A stretch of DNA of 64,000 nt from Kribbella sp. NBC_01245 (GCF_036226525.1 NZ_CP108487.1:124001-188000), one strand, 5' to 3'; numbered from the stretch's first letter, positions 49,037-58,017 are shown. A program made the numbers and translations. Notes: generated by a model not told the origin, from the sequence alone.

Positions 49037-50514
49037 TCAACCAAACGACGGCGGCCGGCCCGGTCCGGAGTCTGGTGCCGGCCAGGATGGACCGGCTGCC
49101 GTGGACCAGGTTCCACTGGCTGGTGGTCATCGGTCTCGGTGTCTCATGGATCCTGGACGGTCTGGAGATCCAGATCGTGTCGCAGGCGGGCTACCAGACC
49201 ACGCTGGGGTTGTCGGCAGCGCAGGTCGGCGCCGTCGGCTCGGTGTACCTGGCCGGTCAGGTTCTCGGCGCGTTGGTCTTCGGGCGGATCACCGACCGGC
49301 TCGGGCGCAGGAAGCTCTTCCTGGTAACGCTGGCGCTCTACCTGGTCGCGAGCGGGTTCGGCGGTCTGTCGTTCAGCCTCTGGTTCCTGCTGGTCTTCCG
49401 GTTCCTGGCCGGGATGGGAATCGGTGGCGAGTACACCGCTATCAACTCGGCGATCGACGAGATGATCCCCTCGCGCTACCGCGGCCGGGTCGACATCGCG
49501 GTGAACGGGACGTACTGGGGTGGTGCCGCGCTGGGCGCGGCGGCCAACCTCTACCTGCTGTCCGACCACCTACCCACCAACCTGGGCTGGCGGATCGGCT
49601 TCTTCCTCGGGCCCGTCATCGGCCTGGTCATCATCTTCGTCCGGCGGAATCTCCCCGAGAGCCCGCGCTGGCTGATGACCCATGGCCGGCAGGAGGAGGC
49701 CGAGCGAACGGTCGCGGCGATCGAGCGGCAGGCGGTGGACCGCGGCATCCAACTGGCGCCGGTACCTGAGCGTCTGGCGTTGGAGATCACGCCGGTCGGC
49801 CGAGTTTCCTATCTCCAGCTGGCGAGGACTTTCTTCGTCGACTATCCGTCGCGGTCGTTCCTCGGCTTCTCGATGATGGTCACCCAGGCGTTCCTGTACA
49901 ACGCGATCTTCTTCACCTACGCCCTGGTGCTGGAGCACTTCTACCACGTGCCGAGGGCGCACACGAGCTACTACTTCTTCCCCTTTGCCGTCGGCAACCT
50001 CCTTGGCCCGTTGCTGATCGGACGGCTGTTCGACACGATCGGACGCCGCCGGATGATCTTGTTCACCTATGGCGTCTCCGGCTTGTTGCTGCTCTTCTCG
50101 GCGTACCTGTTCCAGGCCGGGCTGCTCAACGCGACCACTCAGACCGCGTTGTGGTGCCTGATCTTCTTCCTCGCCTCAGCCGGCGCCTCGTCGGCGTACT
50201 TGACCGTCAGTGAGACCTTCCCGCTGGAGTTGAGGGGGCAGGCGATCTCCTTCTTCTTCGCCATCTCGCAAGGCGCGGGCGGCGTCGTGGCGCCCTTCCT
50301 GTTCGGACATCTGATCGGCACCGGTGACAGTGCGGACCGGAACCCGCTGACCCTGGGCTACGTGATCGGCGCCGTGATCATGATCGCGGGCGGCCTGATC
50401 GCCTGGTACTTCGGCGTCGATGCCGAACGCAGATCGCTGGAGGCCATCGCCAAACCCTTGTCCGCAAGCGCATCAGCCGCCGGCACCACGACTCCACGGG
50501 AGGTCACACCATGA
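49033..50514 (+). CDS. MFS metabolite:proton symporter (sugar-porter-like)
   Basis: A 493-residue twelve-helix transporter. GRITDRLGRRKLFLVTLALY is motif A of the first half, FRFLAGMGIGGEYTAINSAI the family signature, RRNLPESPRWLMTHGRQEEA the PESPRWL motif of sugar and acid symporters, and GRLFDTIGRRRMILFTYGVS the second motif A. It should carry an organic acid or similar compound with protons. GAAGGAGCGAGC precedes the ATG. It is coupled to the lipoprotein before it and the Usp after it by four-base overlaps, so all are made from one transcript. Confidence 0.9.
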   Translation: MINQTTAAGPVRSLVPARMDRLPWTRFHWLVVIGLGVSWILDGLEIQIVSQAGYQTTLGLSAAQVGAVGSVYLAGQVLGALVFGRITDRLGRRKLFLVTLALYLVASGFGGLSFSLWFLLVFRFLAGMGIGGEYTAINSAIDEMIPSRYRGRVDIAVNGTYWGGAALGAAANLYLLSDHLPTNLGWRIGFFLGPVIGLVIIFVRRNLPESPRWLMTHGRQEEAERTVAAIERQAVDRGIQLAPVPERLALEITPVGRVSYLQLARTFFVDYPSRSFLGFSMMVTQAFLYNAIFFTYALVLEHFYHVPRAHTSYYFFPFAVGNLLGPLLIGRLFDTIGRRRMILFTYGVSGLLLLFSAYLFQAGLLNATTQTALWCLIFFLASAGASSAYLTVSETFPLELRGQAISFFFAISQGAGGVVAPFLFGHLIGTGDSADRNPLTLGYVIGAVIMIAGGLIAWYFGVDAERRSLEAIAKPLSASASAAGTTTPREVTP

Positions 50515-50936
50515 GCGGATCGATCGTCGTAGCCGTCGACGCGGTCACAGGCTCGCAAGAAGCGTTGCGATGGGCAGCTGCAGAAGCGAGGCTGCGCCAC
50601 GTAGAACTGCATGCGGTGATGGCGTGGCAAGCCCCTAGGCCGCCCGCTGCTCCCGCCGCGCGACCACCGCTTACGCCGAGCCTCAGTCCGCTGGACCCGC
50701 AGGCCGATGCCGAGGACAGGCTTGCCGAGATCGTGGGCAATGCGTTGGGGATCCCCAACGACGCCACGCGCACAGCGGTGCACGGGTCTGCCTTGCAAGT
50801 TCTGCTCACCGCTGCCGAGCAGGCTGATCTGCTGGTCCTTGGACCGCCACGGCTGAGCGACCTGACCCGGGCAAGGGTCAGCCTGCTCATCCGGGTCCCG
50901 TGTCCGGTGGTGGTTCTGCCACCAAAGGCCGCATAG
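50511..50936 (+). CDS. Universal stress protein (UspA) family, non-canonical
   Basis: A 141-residue single Usp domain: IVVAVDAVTGSQEALRWAAA at the start, VELHAVMAWQAPRP, then TAVHGSALQVLLTAAEQADL and LLVLGPPRLSDLTRARVSLL. The ATP-binding signature (G-x2-G-x9-G-S/T) is not kept, so it is likely of the non-ATP type. It overlaps the MFS gene (ATGA). Its stop TAG shares a base with the GTG of the CPBP gene. Usp proteins support survival in stress and dormancy. Confidence 0.85.
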   Translation: MSGSIVVAVDAVTGSQEALRWAAAEARLRHVELHAVMAWQAPRPPAAPAARPPLTPSLSPLDPQADAEDRLAEIVGNALGIPNDATRTAVHGSALQVLLTAAEQADLLVLGPPRLSDLTRARVSLLIRVPCPVVVLPPKAA

Positions 50937-51703
50937 TGCCCGCCGTGTCGCAGGTGGGGCGTCGCGTACTGGTGGGGGAGCTGTGGCTGGTGCTTGCGCT
51001 GTCCCTCGGCGCCTCCGCGGTCTCGGCCGTGATCGCCTTCGCCGGTGCGCTGACCTCGCATCAACGTCTCAGTAGTCAGACGGCGGTGATCGTTGGTTCG
51101 CACGCGCCTGGCCGTCCTTGGCTTGATCTCGCCTGGCAGGTCTTCGCGGTCGTGACAGCCCTCGTACCGGTCGCGCTCGTCGCACATTTCCTGGCGCGGG
51201 GCGGCGAGTCATTGCGGACACTGGGGTTCGACCGGCGGGACATCCGCCGCGATCTGATCCGGGGGACAGTCATTGCCGGCTGTGTCGGCGCTGCCGGCCT
51301 GGCCTTCTATCTCGCGGCACACGCCTCCGGCGGCAACCTGACCGTCGATCCCGCAGAGTTGCCCGGCACCTGGTGGCGCGTTCCGGTCCTGGTCGCGGTT
51401 GCCGTACAGAACGCCGTGGTCGAGGAGGTCATCGTCCTCGGCTACCTGGTCCACCGGCTGGAGCAGTTGGGCTGGTCCAAACGACGCAGTACGACGGTCA
51501 GCGCACTCCTCCGCGGCTTGTACCACCTCTACCAGGGCCTCGGTGGTTTCGCCGGCAACCTCGTGATGGGGATGCTCTTCTGCCACATCTACCGGCGGTT
51601 CGGCCGGGTGATGCCGATGGTGGTAGCGCACGCGGTGATCGACGTCGTCGCTCTCGTCGGTGCGACGTACCTCATCGGGCGAGTCGGCTGGTTGCCTGGC
51701 TGA
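50936..51703 (+). CDS. CPBP-family membrane protein (CAAX protease-like)
   Basis: A 255-residue protein with about seven membrane helices. The CPBP core is seen in NAVVEEVIVLGYLVHRLEQL (the E-E motif), LYHLYQGLGGFAGNLVMGML and VVAHAVIDVVALVG. The arginine that normally follows as E-E-x-x-x-R is leucine here, which questions protease activity. Family members act in signalling, immunity or bacteriocin self-protection. I set the start at GTG 50,936, overlapping the Usp stop. Its 3' end crosses the convergent GH15 gene by 32 bp. It closes the ftsH operon. Confidence 0.82.
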   Translation: MPAVSQVGRRVLVGELWLVLALSLGASAVSAVIAFAGALTSHQRLSSQTAVIVGSHAPGRPWLDLAWQVFAVVTALVPVALVAHFLARGGESLRTLGFDRRDIRRDLIRGTVIAGCVGAAGLAFYLAAHASGGNLTVDPAELPGTWWRVPVLVAVAVQNAVVEEVIVLGYLVHRLEQLGWSKRRSTTVSALLRGLYHLYQGLGGFAGNLVMGMLFCHIYRRFGRVMPMVVAHAVIDVVALVGATYLIGRVGWLPG

Positions 51704-53483
51704 TCGGCTGGTCGCTGCGATGTGGGCGTCGGCGTTGGAGCTGCAGAGCACTGACGACGAGCGCGAAATGGCTGAAGGCCTGGGGCGTGTTCCCGAGCTG
51801 GCGCCTGCTAACCGGGTCCCACTCCTCGCTGAGCAGGCCGAGATCGTTGCGCAGGGCAAGTAGGCGTTCGAAGAGGGCGATCGCCTCCTGTTCCCGCCCG
51901 GCGTAGTGCAGCGCGTCGACCAGCCAGAAGGAGCAAGCCAGGAACACCCCCTCGCCAGCGGGAAGGCCGTCGTCCGAGGTCTCGGTGCGGTACCGCAGCA
52001 CCAGGCCGTCCTGGGTCAGCTCTCGTTGGACAGCCTGAACCGTCCGCAGTACCCGCTTGTCGGTGCCAGGCAGGAAACCGACGCGGGGGAGGAGCAGGAG
52101 ACTGGCGTCCAGCCCGGTGCTGCCGTACGACTGGACGAAGGTGCCACGGTCAGCGTCGTATCCGTTGGTGAGGACGTCGGCGTGGATCGCGTCGCGTAGG
52201 GATTCCCACCGACCCGCAGGCCCGGGCAGGCCGCTGTCGACTACCCCGCGGACCATGCGATCGGCCGCGACCCAGGCCATCACCTTGGAGTGGGTGAAGT
52301 GGCGACGCGGTCCACGCATTTCCCACAGGCCGTTGTCGGGCTCCTGCCAATGGCCTTCCAGATAGTCCATCAGCGCGACCTGGAGGTCCCACGAGTCGTC
52401 AGCCCCGGTGAGGTCCGCCCGGCGGGCGAGGTGAAGCCCGTCCAGGACCTCACCCCACACGTCGAGCTGCAGCTGGCCGGCCGCTGCGTTGCCGGTACGA
52501 ACCGGCATCGATCGCTCGTAGCCGGACAACCACGGCAGGCTCGTCTCAGGCAGCCGACGGGTGCCGTCGAGGCCGTACATGATCTGCAGCTTGCTCGGGT
52601 CGCCGGCCACTGCCCGCAGCAGCCATTCCCGCCAGGCCGTTGCCTCGTCGACATAGCCTGCTGCGAGAAGGGCCTGCAAGGCGAACGTCGCGTCGCGCAG
52701 CCAGCAGTAGCGGTAGTCCCAATTGCGCGCGCCGCCCGGCTGTTCCGGGAGCGACGTCGTGACCGCGGCGACGATGCCGCCGGTAGGTGCATAGGTGAGC
52801 GCCTTGAGCACGACGAGTGAGCGTTGGACGGGATCGCGCCAGCGGCCGCTGACCGACGAGCGTGCCGACCAGCGCTGCCAGAAGTCGACGGTCGCGGTCA
52901 GAGCCTGAGCAGGATCGACCGGGTCGGGTCTGTCGACGTGGCTCGCGGCCCAGGTCAGTACGAACGGCACAGTGTCACCGGCGCGGACGGTGAACTCCGA
53001 CACGGTGCGACGGTCTCTGCCTTCGAGCGGCGCCGGCGTCCGAAGCCAGGCGGCATCTGGTCCGGCCACTGCCTCGATCGCACCACCCAGATTGCGAACC
53101 CAGGGGACGATCTGCCCGTAGTCGAAGCGCAGCCGGAGCTCCCCGTACATCGGAACGGCGCCGCTGATCCCCTGCACGATCCGAACGATGTCCGGCGCTT
53201 CACCACGTGGAGGCATGAAGTCGATGACGCGGACCGTACCCTCGGGGGTCTCCCAGTCCGTTTCCAGGACTAGGGTCTCGCCGCGGTACCGCCTCCGGGT
53301 GCAGGACCCACCGGCCGCAGGTGCGAGCAACCATCGACCGGCCTCGGCGGTATCGAGCAACGCCGCGAAGCAGGCCGGGGAGTCGAAGCGAGGTACGCAC
53401 CACCAGTCGATCGAGCCTTCCCGGCTGACCAGTGCCGCGGTGTGCAGATCTCCCAGCAGTGCATAGTCCTCGATCCTGGTCAT
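51672..53483 (-). CDS. Glycoside hydrolase family 15 (trehalase/glucoamylase-like)
   Basis: A 603-residue enzyme. The N-terminal beta-sandwich opens with IEDYALLGDLHTAALVSREG and SIDWWCVPRFDSPACFAALL. The catalytic (alpha/alpha)6 barrel has NWDYRYCWLRDATFALQALL and, near the end, LLSEEWDPVSRRQLGNTPQA with the expected catalytic glutamates. GH15 enzymes of this length in actinobacteria include trehalases and glucan hydrolases. It has no signal peptide, so it acts in the cytosol, perhaps mobilising trehalose or glycogen under stress. Its ATG overlaps the stop of the alcohol dehydrogenase gene by four bases. Confidence 0.9.
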   Translation of the reverse strand: MTRIEDYALLGDLHTAALVSREGSIDWWCVPRFDSPACFAALLDTAEAGRWLLAPAAGGSCTRRRYRGETLVLETDWETPEGTVRVIDFMPPRGEAPDIVRIVQGISGAVPMYGELRLRFDYGQIVPWVRNLGGAIEAVAGPDAAWLRTPAPLEGRDRRTVSEFTVRAGDTVPFVLTWAASHVDRPDPVDPAQALTATVDFWQRWSARSSVSGRWRDPVQRSLVVLKALTYAPTGGIVAAVTTSLPEQPGGARNWDYRYCWLRDATFALQALLAAGYVDEATAWREWLLRAVAGDPSKLQIMYGLDGTRRLPETSLPWLSGYERSMPVRTGNAAAGQLQLDVWGEVLDGLHLARRADLTGADDSWDLQVALMDYLEGHWQEPDNGLWEMRGPRRHFTHSKVMAWVAADRMVRGVVDSGLPGPAGRWESLRDAIHADVLTNGYDADRGTFVQSYGSTGLDASLLLLPRVGFLPGTDKRVLRTVQAVQRELTQDGLVLRYRTETSDDGLPAGEGVFLACSFWLVDALHYAGREQEAIALFERLLALRNDLGLLSEEWDPVSRRQLGNTPQAFSHFALVVSALQLQRRRPHRSDQPISQATSRLAR

Positions 53484-54598
53484 TGTCCGGCCGCCTCGAA
53501 GTCGAGGACGACCTTCACGTCATCCGCCTGCCGGCTGAACGCTTCGCGATAGCGGTGCAACGGGACCGTGCGGGTGATCAGCCGGCCCAGCCACGCGTGG
53601 TCGGCGGTCGTCAGCGCCCGGGTGGCCTGCTGGTAGTGCCGCCGATTGGCGTTGACGCTTCCGAAGACGACTCTGTTGCCCAGTACCGCTTCACGGTTCA
53701 GTGCGCCGACATCGAGCGGCAGTTGCGTACCGACGCCTGAGACGCCGGTCAGGCAGACGATCGCATCGGGTGCGCTGTTCCGCAGTACGTCGACCACGAC
53801 CTCTGGCACGCCCGTACATTCGAACAGCACGTCGGCTCGGATCCCGGAGTCGGGCAGTGAGTCGTGGTGATAGGTCGCACCCAATGACCGGACGAGGTCC
53901 GGCTTGGGCCCAGTCGTGACGCGGTCGAAGACGTGGACGCGCAGGCCACGTTGAACACCCAGCAGCGCTGCGAGCAGGCCCACTGGTCCGGCACCCGTGA
54001 TGGCGATGACCTGCGGGTGCCAGAATGCTCGCTGTCCGATCCGTTCCACCTGCTCCCAGGCCTTCGCCACGATGGTGGTGGGTTCGAGCAGAACGCCCAG
54101 CCGTCCGAGCGAGGGGTGCAGCCGTACGACGGCTTCCGGCTCGGCCCGCCAGCGCGCGCGAGCGAACCCGTGCAGGCCGCGGATCCCGTGCTCGGTGTAG
54201 TGGCCGTTGCGGCACATGTCCCACTCACCGGCGGCGCAGGCCGGGCAGGGCTCGGGATCGGGACGACGCACGATGCCGACCACCAGGTCACCTACCGACA
54301 GCGTGCTGGCCGGCGGAGCTTCCAGGACGCGTCCCAGATTCTCGTGGCCCAGTACGAGGAACTCCTCGCCCGGCGGCGCCTCGCCGTACTCGCCGTTGAT
54401 GATCTCGGAATCCGTGCCGCACAAGCCGACCGCCAGCGCCTCGACCAGCAGCCCGCCCTCCCCACGACGCGGTTCCGGCACGTCCCTGAGGCTCAACGAA
54501 CCGGTCACACCGGGCCTGACGGTCAGGGCCTGCATCGTGCGCACGGTCGATGGCGAGGGGTTGAGTTTTGCTGGCGAATGAATGGTGGGGACGCACAC
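53480..54598 (-). CDS. Zinc-dependent alcohol/glucose dehydrogenase
   Basis: A 372-residue medium-chain dehydrogenase. VGLCGTDSEIINGEYGEAPP holds the catalytic zinc cysteine, LVLGHENLGRV the second zinc ligand, PDPEPCPACAAGEWDMCRNG the structural zinc cysteines, and VIAITGAGPVGLLAALLGVQ the NAD(P) loop. The pattern YTEHGIRGLHGFA and GVLLEPTTIVAKAWEQ is that of glucose 1-dehydrogenases. I keep the GTG at 54,598, seven bases after AAGGAG; ATG 54,535 (MQALTVRPG) is an alternative and closer to the family start. With the GH15 gene it could release and oxidise glucose. A direct repeat of the proposed regulator lies 58 bp before it. Confidence 0.88.
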   Translation of the reverse strand: MCVPTIHSPAKLNPSPSTVRTMQALTVRPGVTGSLSLRDVPEPRRGEGGLLVEALAVGLCGTDSEIINGEYGEAPPGEEFLVLGHENLGRVLEAPPASTLSVGDLVVGIVRRPDPEPCPACAAGEWDMCRNGHYTEHGIRGLHGFARARWRAEPEAVVRLHPSLGRLGVLLEPTTIVAKAWEQVERIGQRAFWHPQVIAITGAGPVGLLAALLGVQRGLRVHVFDRVTTGPKPDLVRSLGATYHHDSLPDSGIRADVLFECTGVPEVVVDVLRNSAPDAIVCLTGVSGVGTQLPLDVGALNREAVLGNRVVFGSVNANRRHYQQATRALTTADHAWLGRLITRTVPLHRYREAFSRQADDVKVVLDFEAAGQ

Positions 54599-54656
54599 CG
54601 AGGGTCTCCTTCGGCCGGACTGCTTGGATGTTTCACGACCACCCTGCGGCGCGACC

Positions 54657-54675
54657 GATGAGAACGAGATGAGAG
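54657..54675. promoter_or_regulatory. 11-bp-period direct repeat before the dehydrogenase-GH15 operon
   Basis: GATGAGAA (54,657) and GATGAGAG (54,668) on the plus strand are CTCTCATC-N3-TTCTCATC when read in the direction of the dehydrogenase gene. It lies between that gene and the DedA gene. Confidence 0.65.
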
Positions 54676-54688
54676 GTCCGGCGACGAC

Positions 54689-55288
54689 TCAGCCGTGAAC
54701 TCTCCGTCGGCGCAGCCACCACGCGCAGCCGAGAACCACGAGCACGAGGGCGCCCAGCAGACCAGCCGCGCCGAGGTCTCGCTGAACCCGGCCGAAGGCC
54801 TCGCCAGAAAGGAATCCGGCGGTCGCCATCGCGACAGCCCAGAGGATGCCTCCGGCAACGTTGAACACCACGAAACGCCGGTACGGCAGACCTCCGGCGC
54901 CCGCGATGGAGGGCACCAGAGCCCTGAGCCCCGCCACCCAGCGCCCAAGCAGTACGGCGCGGCCGCCGAATCGCTGGACGAACGCCTGCGCCCGGGCGAT
55001 CCGCGGCTTCGCCGAGTCGGACGCGCGAGCGAATATCGCCGGCCCCAATCTCGTACCGAGTAGATAACCCACGCTGTCACCCGTGATCGCGCCAAGTGCC
55101 GCGGCGACCATCACGGCGATCAGCGGCACTCGTCCCTCATGAGCGAAGGCGCCACCGGCCAGTACGGCGATCTCTCCTGGCACCACCAACCCGAACCAGG
55201 TCGAGGCCTCGAGCGCGGGAAGCGAGAAGACGGCCAGGAGCAGCAGCCACGGCGGCACCTTGGCCAGCTCCCGGACGAGGCCCGTCAT
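54689..55288 (-). CDS. DedA/VTT-domain membrane protein
   Basis: A 199-residue protein with four to five membrane helices. EASTWFGLVVPGEIAVLAGG and AALGAITGDSVGYLLGTRLG, then FGGRAVLLGRWVAGLRALVP and SIAGAGGLPYRRFVVFNVAG, are the DedA signatures (glycine-rich E-x-P-G-E and R-x-x-P loops). DedA proteins move lipids (phosphatidyl or undecaprenyl phosphate) across the membrane and protect against envelope stress. I begin at ATG 55,288, since the longer frame runs into the response regulator gene. It follows that gene by 22 bp and is probably co-transcribed. Confidence 0.88.
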   Translation of the reverse strand: MTGLVRELAKVPPWLLLLAVFSLPALEASTWFGLVVPGEIAVLAGGAFAHEGRVPLIAVMVAAALGAITGDSVGYLLGTRLGPAIFARASDSAKPRIARAQAFVQRFGGRAVLLGRWVAGLRALVPSIAGAGGLPYRRFVVFNVAGGILWAVAMATAGFLSGEAFGRVQRDLGAAGLLGALVLVVLGCAWWLRRRRVHG

Positions 55289-55310
55289 TGCCTTCGGCCA
55301 AGCCGGTTGC

Positions 55311-55985
55311 TCATCGGTCTGGGTCCAGCCGGTAGCCCGCGCCGCGGACGGTGCGGATGGTGTCCCGCCCGAAGGGACGGTCGACCTTGTCACGGAGATA
55401 CCGGATGTAGACGTCGACCACGTTCGATCCGCCGTCGTAGGCGAAGTCCCAGACGTGGTCGATCAGGTAGGTGCGGCTGAGCGCCTCGCCGGGGCGGCGC
55501 ATCAGTTCGTGCAGCAGGGCGAACTCTTTGGGCGAGAGCGTCACCTGGATGTCGCCGCGTCGGACCACCCGTGACACCGGGTCCAGCAGTAGGTCGTCGA
55601 CCTGCAGGACGACGGGGCGTTCCATTGGGTCCCGCCGGGTGAGTGAACGCACCCGGGCGAACAGCTCCGCGAGGGCGAACGGCTTTGTGAGGTAGTCGTC
55701 CGCGCCGGCGTCCAGGCCCCGGACCCGGTCGGCCACGGCATCCCGCGCGGTGAGCATCAGGACCGGCGCCCAGCGACCTTCTGCCCGCATCCGGCGGCAC
55801 ACCTCGAAGCCGTCCGGCGCCGGGATCATCGCGTCCAGAATCACGGTGTCGTAGTCGTTCTCGGTCGCGTTCCACAGCGCATCCGTACCGTTGGCGGCGG
55901 CGTCCACGGCGTACCCTTCGCGCTGGAGGCCGCGGACCAGCAGCGCTGCCATCCCGGGATCGTCCTCCACCACGAGCAACCGCAT
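55311..55985 (-). CDS. OmpR/PhoB-family response regulator
   Basis: A 224-residue regulator from ATG 55,985 (RLLVVEDDPGMAALLVRGLQ); the frame stays open to 56,054 but the family starts here. The receiver has the acidic pair E-D-D, the phosphorylated Asp in DTVILDAMIPAPDGFEV and Lys in GADDYLTKPFALAELFARVR. The DNA-binding winged helix is complete (IQVTLSPKEFALLHELMRRP, NVVDVYIRYLRDKVDRPFG, IRTVRGAGYRL). It is the only full-length response regulator in the window. I propose it binds the CTCTCATC repeats in the three nearby promoters. DedA lies downstream in the same operon; the sensor kinase is on the other strand. Confidence 0.93.
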   Translation of the reverse strand: MRLLVVEDDPGMAALLVRGLQREGYAVDAAANGTDALWNATENDYDTVILDAMIPAPDGFEVCRRMRAEGRWAPVLMLTARDAVADRVRGLDAGADDYLTKPFALAELFARVRSLTRRDPMERPVVLQVDDLLLDPVSRVVRRGDIQVTLSPKEFALLHELMRRPGEALSRTYLIDHVWDFAYDGGSNVVDVYIRYLRDKVDRPFGRDTIRTVRGAGYRLDPDR

Positions 55986-56063
55986 ACCAGCCAGCGTAGA
56001 ACCCGGCGCGGCTTCCGTCGCCGCGGCGTTGGAGCTTGGGAACGTTCGTTTCATGGCAGTGGC

Positions 56064-56534
56064 TCACCGGTCTCGTCGATCGGTCGCGGTTGTCTGGAGC
56101 AGAGCGGTCAGCCGGGCGAGGTCGGCGCGGAGCCGCTCGACCTCGTCGCGCAGGTCCTCGACGGCAGCGGCTGCCCGCCGGCTCGACTCGAGATCGAACA
56201 ACGCCACCTCGGCGGCGACCTCATCGGTACGGCGGGTCGTCATCAAGACGATGGACAGCTCCACCACCGCCAGACCGGACAGCACCACACTGAGGATGGC
56301 GACCGCCACAACCCGCCGGTCCGGGCGGGCCGCCATCAGAGAGGCCCCACAGAGCAGGCCGGTCACGGCGAGGAAGACCCAGCTGCCGGCCAGATCGGCT
56401 GCCCTTCCACGCCGACCCAGCTTCGATCCCACTGCGGGGTGCAGCTCCCAGCCACGCCTGGGTCGGAGGTTGATCAACCCCAGACGATGCTGCGCCTGAC
56501 CAGGGCCAGGCGTTCGGCTGTTATCGGATGCCAC
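56064..56534 (-). CDS. DUF1003-like membrane protein
   Basis: A protein of about 156 residues. I choose GTG 56,534 (MASDNSRTPGPG), with GAGG nine bases before it; the frame stays open further but into promoter sequence. After an amphipathic start, GSWVFLAVTGLLCGASLMAA and VAVAILSVVLSGLAVVELSI are two membrane helices, then VLMTTRRTDEVAAEVALFDL leads to a coiled coil of about 40 residues. This is the DUF1003 plan. The family is common in stress clusters but has no known activity. A perfect copy of the proposed regulator site lies 23 bp upstream. Confidence 0.7.
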   Translation of the reverse strand: MASDNSRTPGPGQAQHRLGLINLRPRRGWELHPAVGSKLGRRGRAADLAGSWVFLAVTGLLCGASLMAARPDRRVVAVAILSVVLSGLAVVELSIVLMTTRRTDEVAAEVALFDLESSRRAAAAVEDLRDEVERLRADLARLTALLQTTATDRRDR

Positions 56535-56557
56535 GTCAACCAGCCTCGGGCAGCCTC

Positions 56558-56576
56558 GATGAGAGGACGATGAGAG
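56558..56576. promoter_or_regulatory. Perfect 11-bp-period direct repeat between the DUF1003-like and sensor kinase genes
   Basis: GATGAGAG occurs at 56,558-56,565 and 56,569-56,576. Read toward the DUF1003-like gene it is CTCTCATC-N3-CTCTCATC. It could serve both divergent genes, so the regulator would control its own kinase. Confidence 0.7.
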
Positions 56577-56673
56577 CGCGGGGCACGTTTGGTTCGCCCC
56601 CCGCGATACGGACGGGGCGGCGCGCACCGCACAATCGCCGTACCTGGCCGGCCGCTGACGGAGGAGGTCAATG

Positions 56674-58017
56674 ATGCGGTTGCTGCCGCGCTCCATCCGT
56701 GCGCGGGTGACGATGGTCTTCGCCGTGGGTGCGGCGGTCGTACTCAGTCTTTGCCTGGCGCTGCTGTACGTCACGCTGGACGATCAATTGACCTCCGCCC
56801 TCGACAGCGACATGGCCACGCGCAGTGGCGACCTCTCCGCTGCCTTGGGCGCGGGGGATGCCGGAGTGGTGGCCCGTGACCCGCTGGCCCAGTTGTATGC
56901 AGCCGACGGATCTCTGGTGGCCGGTTCACCGTCGCTCGGTCAGCGTCGGCTGCTCACTGAGGAAGGGGTCCGCGGCGTTCAGGGCGGGCGCCCGACGACG
57001 GTTTCCGTCTCGCTTGACGGCGGCGCCGTACCGTCGGTGGTTCGGCTGCTGCCCCGGCGGCTGGACTCGGGCCAGGTTCTGGCGGTCGGTGTGTCCGCCG
57101 AACCACTGGAGGCCGCTCGCGAACGGCTGTTACTCGTTCTCCTGCTCGCCGCGCCGCTGCTCATCGGTCTGCTCGCGACGGCTGGTTGGCTCGTGGTCCG
57201 CGCCGCACTCCGGCCGGTCGACGTTCTGACTCGCGAGGCGGCGGCGATCTCGTCGGTCGAGGCGGATCGACGGCTGCCTACGGTTCCCGGGGATGACGAG
57301 GTCGCTCGGCTGGCGCGCACTCTCGACGACATGCTCGGCCGGCTGCGGGTCGCCTTCGCCCGGGAACGGGCCTTCGTGGACGACGCCAGCCACGAGCTGC
57401 GCAGCCCGATCGCCGTACTCCGGGGTGAGATCGAGCTCGCCCTGTCGGCGCTGGACGAACCGGCCGAGGTCGAGCGCTCCCTGATCGCGGCGCTCGGTGA
57501 GTCCGAGCGGCTTTCCCTGCTTGCGGAGGACCTGCTGCTGCTTGCGCGGGAGCGGGCCGGCTCGCTGATCGTTCGCCGCGAGCCGATTGACCTGCTGGAC
57601 CTCGCCCGTGTGGAGTCGCGGCGCCTAGAGCCTGTGCTCGGACTGCGGATCGAGGTCCGCGGTGAACCCGTGACCGTCCAAGGCGATGCCGACCGGATGC
57701 GACAGGTCCTGGCGAACCTGCTGCAGAACAGCGCCGCGGCCGGATCACGAACGGTCCGGGTGGACGTCGTGCGAAGCGCGCAAACAGCCACCCTGCACGT
57801 CGCCGACGACGGTCCAGGCTTCCCACCGGGAGTCGTCGAGGCGGCGTTCGAGCGCTTCGTCCGCGGCGATACCGCCCGAACACCTGGTACGTCGGGCGCG
57901 GGGCTGGGGTTGGCGATCGTACGTGCGATCGTCGCTGCCCACGGAGGAACCGTTCAAGCCCGCAACGGCGACCCACTCGGCGGTGCGGTAGTCACCGCCC
58001 ACCTACCACTCAGCTAA
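56674..58017 (+). CDS. Sensor histidine kinase
   Basis: A 447-residue membrane kinase. It has a first helix (VTMVFAVGAAVVLSLCLALL), an outer sensor domain of about 120 residues, a second helix (LLLVLLLAAPLLIGLLATAG) and a HAMP region. The phosphorylated His is in FVDDASHELRSPIAVLRGEI; NLLQNSAAAGS is the N box, DDGPGFPPGVVE and GAGLGLAIVRAIV the G boxes. Two ATGs lie side by side at 56,671 and 56,674; the second is better placed behind GGAGG. It should phosphorylate the response regulator coded 700 bp away on the other strand. Signal unknown; the outer domain shows no known fold. Confidence 0.92.
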   Translation: MRLLPRSIRARVTMVFAVGAAVVLSLCLALLYVTLDDQLTSALDSDMATRSGDLSAALGAGDAGVVARDPLAQLYAADGSLVAGSPSLGQRRLLTEEGVRGVQGGRPTTVSVSLDGGAVPSVVRLLPRRLDSGQVLAVGVSAEPLEAARERLLLVLLLAAPLLIGLLATAGWLVVRAALRPVDVLTREAAAISSVEADRRLPTVPGDDEVARLARTLDDMLGRLRVAFARERAFVDDASHELRSPIAVLRGEIELALSALDEPAEVERSLIAALGESERLSLLAEDLLLLARERAGSLIVRREPIDLLDLARVESRRLEPVLGLRIEVRGEPVTVQGDADRMRQVLANLLQNSAAAGSRTVRVDVVRSAQTATLHVADDGPGFPPGVVEAAFERFVRGDTARTPGTSGAGLGLAIVRAIVAAHGGTVQARNGDPLGGAVVTAHLPLS

